NCBI GenBank assembly: GCA_019090315.1
Contig: JAHRWD010000017.1
Coordinates: forward strand, 1-46,714
Source: Pseudomonadales bacterium
GTDB taxonomy: Bacteria > Pseudomonadota > Gammaproteobacteria > Pseudomonadales > JAHRWD01
Direction: 5' to 3'
Length of the DNA stretch: 46,714 bases
The notes under the pieces were generated by a model that had not been told where the DNA came from, searched no databases, and was given only the letters and a program-made list of their open reading frames with translations. Positions 16,537 through 26,696 of the stretch are shown here, one piece after another. The position numbers and the translations under genes are program-made. Positions within the stretch are counted from its first letter, which is position 1, and every line of letters starts with the position of its first letter.

Positions 16537-16959
16537 TTACCCGTCAATTCTGGCGGATGCGCTTCCCGATACCACCTCTTCACCCTTCTGGTTTTTGGTG
16601 GATACCGTCAGATCAACAAAATGCTGCCCAGCCTCTTCACGCAACGCTGTTACCGTCGCAGTAGAGGTCAGATCATCTCCGGGCCATACCTGCTTGGAAA
16701 ATCGCACGCCAAAGTTGGTGAGGCGACCATCACCGACGTAATTCGTCAGCATCTTTCCCTTCATACCCATGGTTAGCATGCCGTGGGCAAATACCGTGGG
16801 ATAACCCGCAACCTGCGTTGCAAAAACCTCATCACTATGGAGTGGATTATAGTCGCCAGAAACACCTGCGTACTGAACAAGCTGGGTACGCTTCAAATCT
16901 TCAACGATAACCTCTGAGTGGGTATCACCTACGCTTAATTGTTTTGCACTTAATGCCAT
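16537..16959 (-). CDS. MaoC-type (R)-hydratase/dehydratase, HadB-like catalytic subunit
   Basis: A 140-residue single hot-dog domain with the hydratase signature YAGVSGDYNPLHSD (30-43). The catalytic pair D36 and H41 sits at the same residue numbers I recall for mycobacterial HadB, and AHGMLTMG (58-65) matches HadB as well. Such proteins hydrate trans-2-enoyl thioesters or dehydrate (R)-3-hydroxyacyl thioesters. It follows the partner gene by 9 bases, with the GGAG ribosome-binding site overlapping the partner's stop codon, so translation is probably coupled. Whether it acts on CoA or ACP esters cannot be told. Confidence 0.88.
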   Translation of the reverse strand: MALSAKQLSVGDTHSEVIVEDLKRTQLVQYAGVSGDYNPLHSDEVFATQVAGYPTVFAHGMLTMGMKGKMLTNYVGDGRLTNFGVRFSKQVWPGDDLTSTATVTALREEAGQHFVDLTVSTKNQKGEEVVSGSASARIDG

Positions 16960-16968
16960 CTCAGTCTC

Positions 16969-17460
16969 CTACTGCTCTACAGCTCGTTCGGTTTGAACAC
17001 CCACAGAGCGGGCGGTTACCACCAACTCACCTTTTTGATCTCGATATTCCGTGATGCTTTCGCGGAATTTAAGCTTGCCGGATCGACGACCCTCTTTTTC
17101 CCAGGTTTTGCCTTCCTTGGTCGTAGCGGTAAGCACATCACCAGGCCCCAGATTACGATGGTATTCGTAGTGCTGCTCTGCGTGCAGGCCACGGCCACTG
17201 CCGGTGTCTTCGCCCTCTTTCTTTTTGATACCCGTTGCTTCCTTACCCGAACCAAACCAGGGCTGACCAATCTTGGGCCGCATAGTGTTCTCAGAATTAA
17301 ACTGAGCACTAGCTTGCACGAAGGTAGGCGGTGCAATCACACCACCGGGCTCAGTCTTCTTAGCTGCCTCATCGTCATGATAGATGGGGTTCGCATCACC
17401 AATTGCGTGTGCGAACAACATAATATGGCCGGCTTCAACCGGAAACTTGTCTGCTGCCAC
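16969..17460 (-). CDS. MaoC-N / FAS1-like dehydratase, HadA-like partner subunit
   Basis: A 163-residue hot-dog protein of the MaoC_dehydrat_N type. It keeps GDANPIYHDD (21-30) and the APPTF motif (43-47), but the position matching the catalytic histidine of its partner is Y27. It is therefore probably the non-catalytic, substrate-holding subunit of a heterodimer, as HadA is to HadB. The start is GTG, with AAGGAG at 7 bases; no better start is visible. It opens the minus-strand island and is divergent from rimO. Confidence 0.85.
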   Translation of the reverse strand: MAADKFPVEAGHIMLFAHAIGDANPIYHDDEAAKKTEPGGVIAPPTFVQASAQFNSENTMRPKIGQPWFGSGKEATGIKKKEGEDTGSGRGLHAEQHYEYHRNLGPGDVLTATTKEGKTWEKEGRRSGKLKFRESITEYRDQKGELVVTARSVGVQTERAVEQ

Positions 17461-17546
17461 GGGTCAACTCCTTTTTATGGTTTCCAAAAAAAGATCGAGC
17501 TTAAGCAATGAAACCGAAGGATTCAAGTAGTATTGTCCTACAAAAC

Positions 17547-17575
17547 TTGGAGCTTGCCCCAATGCCCATTACAAT
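17547..17575 (+). promoter_or_regulatory. Candidate sigma-70 promoter of rimO
   Basis: TTGGAG (17547-17552), 17 bases, TACAAT (17570-17575; 5 of 6). The start point would be near 17582, which places the upstream in-frame start at 17533 outside the transcript and supports the ATG at 17602. Confidence 0.55.
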
Positions 17576-17601
17576 GGCGACTTTTTGGCCCCACCCAGCT
17601 C

Positions 17602-18918
17602 ATGCATGCACCTAAAATTGGTTTTATCAGCCTCGGTTGTCCCAAAGCACTGGTTGACTCTGAACGTATCCTCACCCAGCTTCGAATCGAGGGATACGAG
17701 ATTACACCGGAGTACAAAGGTGCAGGTTTGATCATCGTCAATACCTGTGGCTTTATCGATGCGGCTAAGGCCGAATCCATCGCCACCATTGGCGAAGCCC
17801 TTGAAGAAAATGGCCGAGTGATCGTCACCGGCTGTATGGGTGTTCGGGAGGACGATGTCGCGCAGATCGATGATCGCGTGCTTTCGGTTTCCGGCCCCCA
17901 GGCCTATGAACAGGTGATGGCGGCGGTGCACGAGCATCTACCCTACCAGGCTCAGCACGATCCGCTACAATCGCTGGTGCCACCCCAGGGAATCAAACTC
18001 ACCCCTCGACATTACGCTTACTTGAAGATTTCCGAAGGTTGTAACCAAACCTGTAGCTTCTGCATTATCCCATCGATGCGCGGCCGACTGGTGAGCCGCC
18101 CGATTGGTGATCTGCTGACCGAAGCCCAGGGATTAGTGAATGCTGGCGTGAAGGAACTGTTGGTGATCTCACAGGATACCGGTGCCTACGGTGTTGATAC
18201 CAAATACAAAATGGATTTCTGGGATGGCCAGCCGATCAAAACCCGAATTCAGGAATTGATGGTCACGCTGGGTAATATGGGCGTTTGGGTGCGTTTGCAC
18301 TATCTGTACCCCTACCCCCACATCGACAAACTGCTACCACTGATGGCTGAAAACAAAATCCTTCCCTATCTGGATATCCCCTTTCAACACGCCAGCCCAC
18401 GTATTTTGAAGCTGATGAAACGACCTGGGGACACCGACAAGATATTGAAGCGCATCAAGAAATGGCGCGAGATCTGTCCTGATGTATGTATACGCAGCAC
18501 TTTTATTGTCGGATTCCCAGGCGAAACCGATGAAGATTTTGAGATGCTGCTGGATTTTATTGAAGACGCGCAACTCGACCGGGTTGGCTGTTTTCAATAT
18601 TCCCCGGTCGATGGCGCAGATGCCAACGAGCTACCCGAGCCGGTTGCAGACGAGATCAAACAACAGCGATTCGATCAGTTTATGCAGCTTCAGCAGCAGA
18701 TCAGTGCCGCCAAATTACAGAAGAAGATTGGATCGATTCAGCAGGTACTAATCGATGAAATTACCGACTATGGCGCAATTGGCCGTACCTATGCAGATGC
18801 TCCGGAGATTGACGGAGTGGTACATATTGAAACGGATTTCGAACTAAACCCTGGGGATACGGTCGCGGTGAAAATTGCTGGCGCGGATGAATATGATCTT
18901 TGGGGTAGTATCGAATAA
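17602..18918 (+). CDS. rimO: Ribosomal protein S12 methylthiotransferase RimO
   Basis: A 438-residue radical-SAM enzyme that adds a methylthio group to the conserved aspartate of ribosomal protein S12. The N-terminal UPF0004 domain starts with [18 protein letters not shown] (4-21). The radical-SAM cluster motif CNQTCSFC (CxxxCxxC) and a C-terminal TRAM domain follow. The frame is open upstream to 17533, but the ATG at 17602 gives the family N-terminus and lies just after a promoter. Little Shine-Dalgarno sequence is visible. It is divergent from the P450 island and convergent with ttcA. Confidence 0.96.
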   Translation: MHAPKIGFISLGCPKALVDSERILTQLRIEGYEITPEYKGAGLIIVNTCGFIDAAKAESIATIGEALEENGRVIVTGCMGVREDDVAQIDDRVLSVSGPQAYEQVMAAVHEHLPYQAQHDPLQSLVPPQGIKLTPRHYAYLKISEGCNQTCSFCIIPSMRGRLVSRPIGDLLTEAQGLVNAGVKELLVISQDTGAYGVDTKYKMDFWDGQPIKTRIQELMVTLGNMGVWVRLHYLYPYPHIDKLLPLMAENKILPYLDIPFQHASPRILKLMKRPGDTDKILKRIKKWREICPDVCIRSTFIVGFPGETDEDFEMLLDFIEDAQLDRVGCFQYSPVDGADANELPEPVADEIKQQRFDQFMQLQQQISAAKLQKKIGSIQQVLIDEITDYGAIGRTYADAPEIDGVVHIETDFELNPGDTVAVKIAGADEYDLWGSIE

Positions 18919-18957
18919 GGGTGCGGCCGGGGTCTGCCCTTTATCTATCCATCTAAT

Positions 18958-19860
18958 TTATCCGATATTGAGGATATTTAGCTTACCGTAGTGTTGTTCT
19001 TGCTCATCCGATTGAGCTGCCGGATCAAAACTACTCACTCGTGCGACATCCTTCGCACCGCCATTAACTTTCATCTCTTCAAAATCAAATAGTGCCCGAT
19101 CCGCAAGGTGGGAGGGCACTACGTTTTGAATACTCGAAAAGATCACATCCAGTCGACCCGGCTGCTTACGCTCCCAATCCTGCAACATCCCTTTAATCAC
19201 CTGTCGCTGTAGATTTTCCTGCGAGCCGCAAAGATTACAGGGAATAATAGGGAACTGTTTTAGCTCAGCGTAGGCCTCGATATCACTCTCTTTGCAGTAC
19301 GCTAGCGGGCGAATAACGGTATTTTTGCCGTCATCGCTCTGTAGCCGCGGCGGCATCGCTTTTAACTTTCCGCCATGGAACATATTCAGAAACAGGGTTT
19401 CCATAATGTCGTCACGGTGATGCCCCAGTGCTATTTTGGTCGCGCCAATTTCGTCAGCAAAGCTGTATAAAATCCCACGCCGCAGCCGTGAACATAAACC
19501 ACAGGTGGTTTTACCCTCGGGCACCTTATCCTTCACAATACTGTAGGTATCCCGCTCTACAATATGGTATTCAACACCGATGCTCTTCAAATACTCCGGT
19601 AAAATATGTTCAGGGAAGCCAGGCTGCTTTTGATCCAGATTCATCGCAATTAGCTCAAAATCGATCGGCGCGTGTTTTTGCAGATTCATCAACACATCAA
19701 GCATGGCATAGGAATCTTTGCCGCCGGAAAGACAAACCATCACCCGATCACCAGGCTCGATCATGCTGAAGTCTTCAATCGCCTTTCCGACATTTCTGCG
19801 TAACCGCTTGCTCAGCTTGTTAATATCAGCACGCTGCTTTTTGGAAAACTGCTGGGACAT
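18958..19860 (-). CDS. ttcA: tRNA 2-thiocytidine synthetase TtcA
   Basis: A 300-residue tRNA C32 thiolase. The ATP pyrophosphatase loop SGGKDS (45-50) and the two CxxC pairs that hold the iron-sulfur cluster (CGLC and CNLC) are present. The frame runs on upstream, but the ATG at 19860 has AGGT before it and gives the usual MSQQFSKKQ start. It is divergent from the LCAT-like hydrolase across 83 bases. Confidence 0.96.
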   Translation of the reverse strand: MSQQFSKKQRADINKLSKRLRRNVGKAIEDFSMIEPGDRVMVCLSGGKDSYAMLDVLMNLQKHAPIDFELIAMNLDQKQPGFPEHILPEYLKSIGVEYHIVERDTYSIVKDKVPEGKTTCGLCSRLRRGILYSFADEIGATKIALGHHRDDIMETLFLNMFHGGKLKAMPPRLQSDDGKNTVIRPLAYCKESDIEAYAELKQFPIIPCNLCGSQENLQRQVIKGMLQDWERKQPGRLDVIFSSIQNVVPSHLADRALFDFEEMKVNGGAKDVARVSSFDPAAQSDEQEQHYGKLNILNIG

Positions 19861-19943
19861 CAATATACCTGTTTGATCGGCCGGACAAAAAAAGCGGATT
19901 TTATACGAAAAACCACCGATCCACATGATTAACACCGCAGACT

Positions 19944-21128
19944 ATGAAAAAACCCGTCATCATTTTTATACCTGGCTTCAAGGGCAGTTTTCTACGGCAA
20001 CGCAACAATGACCGGCTGGTATGGCCCTCCCCCTGGCAGATCTATTTTGGCAACAAGTCACTGCAGCTACCAATCCAGCAAAACGACGAAACGTTGCTTG
20101 AGCTCTATTCAAGCGAGGTATTGCATAAAATCACCCTTGTACCGGGTATTTTCGAGATCAAATTTTACGACTACTGGCTAAAAACACTAAAACAAAACTT
20201 CGGTAAAACCCATGAAATCATTGGCTTTGATTACGACTGGCGGCAGGATAACTTTGAAGCAGTTCAAAAGCTTGATCAATTAATCAAACGACTCAACCAG
20301 CCCAGTCCATCCAATCCAGGAGGAACAAGAGATATTTCACTGATCGCCCACAGCATGGGTGGTCTAATCGCGAGTTACTACCTGCGATACGGAAACCAGG
20401 ACTTTGAGCTAGCACAGGAAAACTGGAGCGGTGCAGAACAGGTCGATCATATGATCTTTGCTGGTGTACCTTTTCGTGGAACCGCTTCGATGTTTAGAAG
20501 TATTCAGATTGGCATGAGGACGGAACAAAACCGAAAACTATTGTGTCAGCCTGCGGTTGCATCCTTTCCATCCAGCTATCAGTTGATGCCGATGGCTGGT
20601 AGTTCCTTTTTAAGCAAGCTCGACGGCACGCCACTGGAACAGGATATTTTCAATGGACAACACTGGCAGGAAAACCACTGGGGGTTAATGAGTGATAAGA
20701 ATGTACAGGATGCAATAGATGAACAGAAAGTTAATCGAACCTTCACCGATAACCAATTAACCCGTGCTTCACAATTTATGGAACGAATTCATAAACCGAT
20801 GAGACGGGAGGTACCCAAAGCACCAGATGTACTGAATGTAATTGGTCAAGGCTACGACACACCGGAGCGAATTTACGTTGATCAGGATGAAAACGGTTGC
20901 TGGAGCATTCTAAGTAGTCAGGATGCAAAACAGCACCCTGAAATACCTGATCCACACTGTATCTATGGTGATGGCGACTACAATGTCACCGCTTCATCGG
21001 CTCAGCTTCCTGAATCATTTACCACTTTTAAGCACCAAACTATCTATTCAGACCACGAGCACAGCGCGCTTTACGATGACCCCACCATTCAGCAGCAGAT
21101 CATTGATCTGATCCGTCATTCAGGCTGA
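19944..21128 (+). CDS. LCAT/lipase-like alpha/beta hydrolase
   Basis: A 394-residue alpha/beta hydrolase resembling lecithin:cholesterol acyltransferase-like lipases. The N-terminal IIFIPGFKGSFL (6-17) matches the oxyanion region of that family, and the nucleophile elbow is AHSMGG with S137. A plausible Asp-His pair lies near the C-terminus (GDGDYNVT and SDHEHSAL). There is no signal peptide, so it is probably cytoplasmic. The substrate (lysophospholipid, acylglycerol or wax ester) is unknown. Its last 13 bases overlap the convergent RND gene. Confidence 0.8.
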   Translation: MKKPVIIFIPGFKGSFLRQRNNDRLVWPSPWQIYFGNKSLQLPIQQNDETLLELYSSEVLHKITLVPGIFEIKFYDYWLKTLKQNFGKTHEIIGFDYDWRQDNFEAVQKLDQLIKRLNQPSPSNPGGTRDISLIAHSMGGLIASYYLRYGNQDFELAQENWSGAEQVDHMIFAGVPFRGTASMFRSIQIGMRTEQNRKLLCQPAVASFPSSYQLMPMAGSSFLSKLDGTPLEQDIFNGQHWQENHWGLMSDKNVQDAIDEQKVNRTFTDNQLTRASQFMERIHKPMRREVPKAPDVLNVIGQGYDTPERIYVDQDENGCWSILSSQDAKQHPEIPDPHCIYGDGDYNVTASSAQLPESFTTFKHQTIYSDHEHSALYDDPTIQQQIIDLIRHSG

Positions 21129-24100
21129 AGCAAATCAGCCTGAGCGCTTAGCGCCGGGGTAAATACCTTATAGAGCACCGGCACGAGCAGTAGCGTCAAA
21201 AAGGTCGATACGATCAACCCACCGATAATCGCCCAACCCATCGGAGCCCACATGGTACTGCCCGATAAGGTCAGTGGCAGCAGCCCGCCGATGGTGGTCA
21301 GTGTAGTTAACACGATAGGACGGAAACGGATTTTGGCTGCCTGCAAAATCGCATCGGTAACCGTTTCACCTTCGGCAATTCGGCCATTCGCATAATCCAC
21401 CAAAATAATCGAGTTGTTGACGACAATGCCGATCAAACTGGTAAGCCCTACAAATGCAGTAAAGGAGAAGGTATAACCGGTAATCAGTAGCGCTAAAATA
21501 GCACCGGTAATCGCAAATGGAATCGCAATAAATACAATCAACGGTTGTAGAAAGGAACGAAACTGCAAAACCAGTACCGCAAAAATCCCCAGCAGCGCAA
21601 TAATGAGTGTTTTCATCATGCCGTTAAAACTTTCAACCTGATCTTCCTGTTGGCCGCCAATCATAAATCGATAACCCGGTGGCAACTCAATTTGATCCAG
21701 TTGTCCAAATACCTCAGCGCCTACGTCTGCTATCGAATAACCGATATCAACAAAGGCTTCTACCTGAGCGGTACGGATCATATCGCGATGCCGAAAATAG
21801 GCCGGGGCTGACTCCAGTTCAAAAGTGGCGAGTTGTCGTAATGGGATCAACTGACCCTGCATATTAGAGACGTTTGCTTTGCGCAGATCATCCAGCCTGG
21901 CTTCGCCGCGATTATTGAGTTTGATCACAATGGGATAATCTTCGCCGGAGGGATCTCGATATAAAGCAACCTCGCTACCCACCAGTGTTGCCCGAACCAC
22001 AGAGTCGATACGACTAAGAGGCACACTCAACAGCGCAGCTTTATCACGGTTGATATTTACCTGTAATTCGATCCGGGTTTTAGCCATACCGTTGTCAATA
22101 TTGATAGTACCAGGAACCGCGCGAATCAGATCTTCAAGCTCAATACTCAACCGTTTAAGTGTTTCTAACTCATCGCCAGTAATACGTATCTCAATGGGCG
22201 CACCACTGCCTGCTCCCTGCTGAAACTCACGAAGATTCAAGGTTGCCCCTACGTAGGTGTCAAAATGTTCCCTTATCTTTTTGATCATTGCCTGGCTTTG
22301 TGCCATTGGTAGATCTTTATGCTGAACAAACAACTGGGCGATGGTCGGAGTTTCTGAGCTAGGAAATTCGTTGTAGTAGACAGCTGGGTTTGCACGGCCG
22401 ACGTTGGCAGCAACATCAGTAATTTCAGGAATGCTCGCCAGGTATCGCTCAACCTCTTCAGTGACCCTGTTTGTACTTTCAAAATTACTGTTTTCAGGCA
22501 ACAAAATATTCACCAGAAACTGGGGCTTTTCAGCATTGGGAAACAGGCTGACGCCCACCAGCGGAAAAAGCGACAGACTAGCTACAAACAATACAATCGC
22601 AATAACTATCACAATAAATGGATGTTTCAGGGCCTTTCGGATCGTATGTCCGTGCAGGTTTGCCGCCCAGCGCAAGCTAATCACACCCGTTGCAACCGGG
22701 CCTTTGCTACGCCCTCTCCTGGAGAGCAATATTTTCCCGGACAGCAGCGGAGTAATGGTCAGCGCTATGGCCAGGGATGAAACCAGTGCGAAGATAACGG
22801 TAAGGGGCATCGATCGAATAAATGTACCGGTATCGGTTTGCAACCAGGCAATTGGTAAAAACGACAGTACAGTCGTTACAGTTCCACTGACCACTGCCCA
22901 GCCAACTTCACTAGCGCCTGCCGCCACTGCGGCCATCCCGGTTTCACCTTCATCAATATGTCGGCCGATGTTTTCAATCACCACGATAGCGTTATCCACC
23001 AGCAAGCCCAGCGCGATCACCAGCCCAACAATACTCATCTGCTGCAGGCCAAAACCCGTCACATCCAGCCAGCCCACAGCAATTAATATCGATAGAGGAA
23101 TCGCAGCAGTGACCACCAGTGAAGCACGAAACCCCAACACCAGTACCACCACAATAGCGACCAGGGCGAGGCCCTGCATCAGACTTAAAAAGAAGCCGTT
23201 GATCCGCTTGGTTACGCTTTTAGCCTGCTCCATCACCACTTCAACAGACACCCCCTTGGGTAACTCTTCGGCATAAGAGGAGAGCGCCTTGTTAAGCCCA
23301 TCTGTTACCTGATAAATATTACTGTCTTTGCGCTGAACCACCGTCACAAACACACATCGTTTTCCGTTAAAACGAGTGATGTAGGTTTCAATTTCGTCAC
23401 CCAATAATATGTTGGCAACATCCTTCAAATAGATCAGATTGTCCCCGGCCTGTTTTACCACCGTCCAGCCAATTTGATCCAGGGACTCATAATCACCACT
23501 GGAGCGCACATTGAAACGTCGTGCTCCCATATTGACGTGACCACCGGGGATATTTTTTGCCGTGGATACAATCGCATCTCTCAGTTGATCGATCGATATA
23601 TTGAGGGTCAGCATTTTGTCGGGATCAATGACAATCTGAACCTGTTGATCCGGGTAGCCCCAGGTTTCAACCTGTTTAACACCGGACACCCGCTCAAATC
23701 GTTTTTCGAGTTTTTCCGCAACAAGCTTCAATTCCGAATATTTATTAAATTCTGAAACCAGAGCCACTTGAAACATGGTGACGTTGGAGGGTGAATTACG
23801 TTTGACTTCCAGCTTTTTTAAACCTGAGGGAAGCTGGCTACGCACTTCCGCCAGGGTACGCTGAACATCTTCAAATTTATCGTCCGGATCGCTGCCGTAA
23901 AGAAACTCAACATAGCCGGTAGCCAGTCCATCACGAATATTAAATTGAATCTTTTTTACATCTTCCAGCTCGTTGATCGCATCCTCAATAGGGTCCACGA
24001 TCATTTTTTCCATATCGATGGGCGTCGTACCAGGATATACCGCGACCATAGTAACTGAAGCGAAATCGAACTGCGGGTCCTCAGAACGAGGCATTGAAAA

Positions 24101-24187
24101 AAAAGAAAAGGCACCGAGAGACAGTACCAAAATCAGTAATACCAAGGTAAATTGAGGGTTATTTAGCGCATGATATGGAAGCTTCAT
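21116..24187 (-). CDS. RND-family efflux permease (HAE1-like)
   Basis: A 1023-residue inner-membrane pump subunit with the 12-TM, two-loop AcrB layout, driven by the proton gradient. The TM4 proton-relay motif reads GLLVDNAIVVIEN: the first aspartate (D398) is kept, but the second of the AcrB pair is N399. Other HAE1-like pumps have the same D-N form. It starts 3 bases after its adaptor gene, so the two are translated together. No outer-membrane factor gene is adjacent, so a TolC-like protein encoded elsewhere would be used. The exported compound is unknown. Confidence 0.93.
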   Translation of the reverse strand: MKLPYHALNNPQFTLVLLILVLSLGAFSFFSMPRSEDPQFDFASVTMVAVYPGTTPIDMEKMIVDPIEDAINELEDVKKIQFNIRDGLATGYVEFLYGSDPDDKFEDVQRTLAEVRSQLPSGLKKLEVKRNSPSNVTMFQVALVSEFNKYSELKLVAEKLEKRFERVSGVKQVETWGYPDQQVQIVIDPDKMLTLNISIDQLRDAIVSTAKNIPGGHVNMGARRFNVRSSGDYESLDQIGWTVVKQAGDNLIYLKDVANILLGDEIETYITRFNGKRCVFVTVVQRKDSNIYQVTDGLNKALSSYAEELPKGVSVEVVMEQAKSVTKRINGFFLSLMQGLALVAIVVVLVLGFRASLVVTAAIPLSILIAVGWLDVTGFGLQQMSIVGLVIALGLLVDNAIVVIENIGRHIDEGETGMAAVAAGASEVGWAVVSGTVTTVLSFLPIAWLQTDTGTFIRSMPLTVIFALVSSLAIALTITPLLSGKILLSRRGRSKGPVATGVISLRWAANLHGHTIRKALKHPFIVIVIAIVLFVASLSLFPLVGVSLFPNAEKPQFLVNILLPENSNFESTNRVTEEVERYLASIPEITDVAANVGRANPAVYYNEFPSSETPTIAQLFVQHKDLPMAQSQAMIKKIREHFDTYVGATLNLREFQQGAGSGAPIEIRITGDELETLKRLSIELEDLIRAVPGTINIDNGMAKTRIELQVNINRDKAALLSVPLSRIDSVVRATLVGSEVALYRDPSGEDYPIVIKLNNRGEARLDDLRKANVSNMQGQLIPLRQLATFELESAPAYFRHRDMIRTAQVEAFVDIGYSIADVGAEVFGQLDQIELPPGYRFMIGGQQEDQVESFNGMMKTLIIALLGIFAVLVLQFRSFLQPLIVFIAIPFAITGAILALLITGYTFSFTAFVGLTSLIGIVVNNSIILVDYANGRIAEGETVTDAILQAAKIRFRPIVLTTLTTIGGLLPLTLSGSTMWAPMGWAIIGGLIVSTFLTLLLVPVLYKVFTPALSAQADLLQPE

Positions 24188-24190
24188 CGG

Positions 24191-25321
24191 TTACTTGATA
24201 TTCACAGCATGTGAGGGATTTAGCGAGAAGCCCTGCTGATCAACAGCGTGCACGAGATCACCGCTCTCGAGTCGTTTAACACCACTTAATACCACCTCAT
24301 GATGACCTTCAAGGCCACTAAGAACGGCAACTTCATCCTGGTATAAAAAGGCAATGCCAATCGGCACCCGCTTTACTCGCCCGGTCGTGCGATCAAACAG
24401 GAAGACCTGGGCCTCATCACTATTGGAATCGACCAGAGATTCAATCGGTACGTAAAACAGGTATTGAAGTTTCTCCGGATTGATCACAGCACTGGCGACC
24501 ATTCCGGAAAATAATTTTTCTTCGACAGGTTCAAGTGATACTTCAACTGAAAAAATACCACTTCTGAAATCTACCACCTGAGAAATTTGAGTAATTTTTC
24601 CATCGAAACTATTTCCTGGATAGGCATCCAGAAAAAGCTCAACTCTGTCACCCAATGACACGCGAACAATATCACGATCAACCAGGCCTGCTCGCACCAC
24701 CCAGCCGTCCCTGTTTGAGCCCAAGACAAAAGCAGTTTTCCCCGGTTGTACCAGCTCATTCACTTCAATATTTCGATGCAGAATATACCCGGATACCGAA
24801 GCGCGAATTTCAGAGTATTTCTGATTAAATTTAGCGACTTCCAGATCTGCTTTTCGGAGAGTTAATACTGTCTCTGCATCCTGTAGTTTTTGTTTCGAAA
24901 GTACGTTGGTTTCATTTAATTTTGCGATACGTTTGATATCACGCTTTGCTTTTCGGTATGCAGCTCTTGCCTGATCCACTGCAGCATCCACTTCTTCAAG
25001 ATCTAATCTGGCCAGTAGTTGGCCTTCAGATACAAATTCACCTTCGTCTACCAGTACGCTCTGCACCAGTCCGCCGGTTTTAAAAGCCAGTTTTATTTCA
25101 GTTTTATGATAAATACGACCACTGACATCAATCGGTATGCTCCGTTGATCACTTTTTATTCTCTTGATTACAACGGTAGGGAGATCCGATTGGCCGATCT
25201 TATTTTCGGCAAAGGTAACGCCTGAAAAAGACGCCAGGAGGCAACCTGCACATACGCAGATCGTCCAGCATCGGACCACAACCCAACTTCGGGGGAACCA
25301 TCGAACTCCCAACATATTCAC
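24191..25321 (-). CDS. RND efflux periplasmic adaptor (membrane fusion protein)
   Basis: A 376-residue adaptor linking the RND pump to an outer-membrane channel. It has a signal peptide (about 1-38, cleavage likely after TFA), a biotinyl-lipoyl-like domain (KTGGLVQSVLVDEGEFV, about 77-93), a short helical hairpin (about 110-165) and beta-barrel and membrane-proximal domains. The start is either GTG (25321) or the ATG two codons later; neither has a strong ribosome-binding site. A lipobox is not convincing. Confidence 0.91.
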   Translation of the reverse strand: MNMLGVRWFPRSWVVVRCWTICVCAGCLLASFSGVTFAENKIGQSDLPTVVIKRIKSDQRSIPIDVSGRIYHKTEIKLAFKTGGLVQSVLVDEGEFVSEGQLLARLDLEEVDAAVDQARAAYRKAKRDIKRIAKLNETNVLSKQKLQDAETVLTLRKADLEVAKFNQKYSEIRASVSGYILHRNIEVNELVQPGKTAFVLGSNRDGWVVRAGLVDRDIVRVSLGDRVELFLDAYPGNSFDGKITQISQVVDFRSGIFSVEVSLEPVEEKLFSGMVASAVINPEKLQYLFYVPIESLVDSNSDEAQVFLFDRTTGRVKRVPIGIAFLYQDEVAVLSGLEGHHEVVLSGVKRLESGDLVHAVDQQGFSLNPSHAVNIK

Positions 25322-25470
25322 TCACTTGATTAGCAGCCAGAAAGGCTATTTATTGTTATATCGCGTGAGCTGAATTTATCAATGAATGCAGCTAAAGACA
25401 ATAGCAATCACACAGGTGAATACAGCGGGCCACTATCGGTACCATCCTGCTGGGCAGCTATTCAGTTTGA

Positions 25471-26442
25471 TCAATACGGCACCACCACTCCAAAGGACAG
25501 ACTGTTGGACTGCCAGTTGACCTCATTTAGCCGAGTCGTAACCGAGGTGTCATCGGAAAAGAATATTCTGTCGGTACCCGCATCGGTCTGCCATTTTTGA
25601 AACTGCGCAGATACTATCCAAAGCCAACCTCTATCTATAACCAAGCTAAGGAATAGTGAATTACCACTGGAATCAGCAATATGTTCAAAACTCCTGGGGT
25701 GTTGAAAATCCTCTCGCAGATTCCAGTTCCCTACCCCTAAATATTCGCCGACATGGTGTTCAAACTGAATATCCAGATTTACTCCCGGAGCCAATACAAA
25801 AGCCAGTTCGAAACCGAACCAGGGGCCGTACCACTCCGCTTCGTAGCTACTGTCTAACCCGGCAATTGGTCCTAACGGAGGCGTGCCTGCCGACGCTAAG
25901 GTTTGTTCACCATCGGTTATCGAGAAGTTCTGACGATGGTATGAATAACCCAATAGCGGGGTTAACCGAAATCGTTTCTTTCCGTCCTCATCCAGTTGAA
26001 TCGGGTAACCAATAGCGCCGGAAATATCCCCAAGATACCCATCCGATGCATTGTTGTTGGAGCGCGAAAACTCAAGCGTCCGATTATTGCCATGGTAGTC
26101 TGAATCCTGGTTTTTACCCTTTCGTATTCCCGCAATACTCAGATCCAGATGATAATAGAACTGACTTGCCAATTTCCCTGAGAAATCGAACTGTAACTCT
26201 ACCGATTCGATATCATCCCAGGTCAACTCTGAGAGTATATTTGGCGTATGGGTTCCAGAAGGGTCCGATGCGATATTCCAGTCTAGCTGATCCACTCGGT
26301 AACCTACCCGGAAGGATACCTCTGATTCCGTCACGAACGGCTTTTTATCAGGCGCCTCCTGTGCCACTGCCACGCGCGAACATAAGCCTAAGGCCACGAT
26401 AAAACAGTAAAAGCCAGCAGAACGAAACAATGTATACGACAT
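25471..26442 (-). CDS. Predicted outer-membrane beta-barrel protein, function unknown
   Basis: A 323-residue secreted protein. From the ATG at 26442 it has a signal peptide ending in AVAQEA. The remainder shows alternating amphipathic strands, many aromatic residues, and Gly/Tyr-rich segments such as LGYSYHRQNF and EWYGPWFGFE. It ends in SFGVVVPY, a terminal aromatic of the kind recognised by the BAM machine. The layout resembles omptin-like or related small porin barrels, but I cannot see conserved protease residues and do not assign a function. The frame is open 19 codons upstream. It lies downstream of a divergent HDOD gene and could be linked to the RND operon. Confidence 0.7.
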   Translation of the reverse strand: MSYTLFRSAGFYCFIVALGLCSRVAVAQEAPDKKPFVTESEVSFRVGYRVDQLDWNIASDPSGTHTPNILSELTWDDIESVELQFDFSGKLASQFYYHLDLSIAGIRKGKNQDSDYHGNNRTLEFSRSNNNASDGYLGDISGAIGYPIQLDEDGKKRFRLTPLLGYSYHRQNFSITDGEQTLASAGTPPLGPIAGLDSSYEAEWYGPWFGFELAFVLAPGVNLDIQFEHHVGEYLGVGNWNLREDFQHPRSFEHIADSSGNSLFLSLVIDRGWLWIVSAQFQKWQTDAGTDRIFFSDDTSVTTRLNEVNWQSNSLSFGVVVPY

Positions 26443-26696
26443 ATCCAATCCAAAATTATTTAATCCAGGCACACCCAATATGCATCGATTTCTGCCCACA
26501 TAGTCTTAAATATTGCAGAAATCGGCAAAAAAGTGAACAGCTCAGCACGATCCCAACAGCCTCTCTCGGCCCTGCATCTATAAAACTGTTCGATACAGGC
26601 CTGGTTTACCACGGATGACAGGTCTGACCACGCAAGATCAGTGCTCAACCCACCGTAGACTACACTTAGCCACAATATCAAAATAGTTAACGCCCC

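Noticed and set aside
17533..17601. N-terminal extension of rimO
   Set aside because: The frame is open but the sequence is not family-like and lies at or before the predicted promoter; the family N-terminus starts at 17602.
22404..23276. 290-codon open frame opposite the RND permease
   Set aside because: Low-complexity Thr/Ser/Ile-rich translation typical of an antisense shadow of membrane-protein codons.
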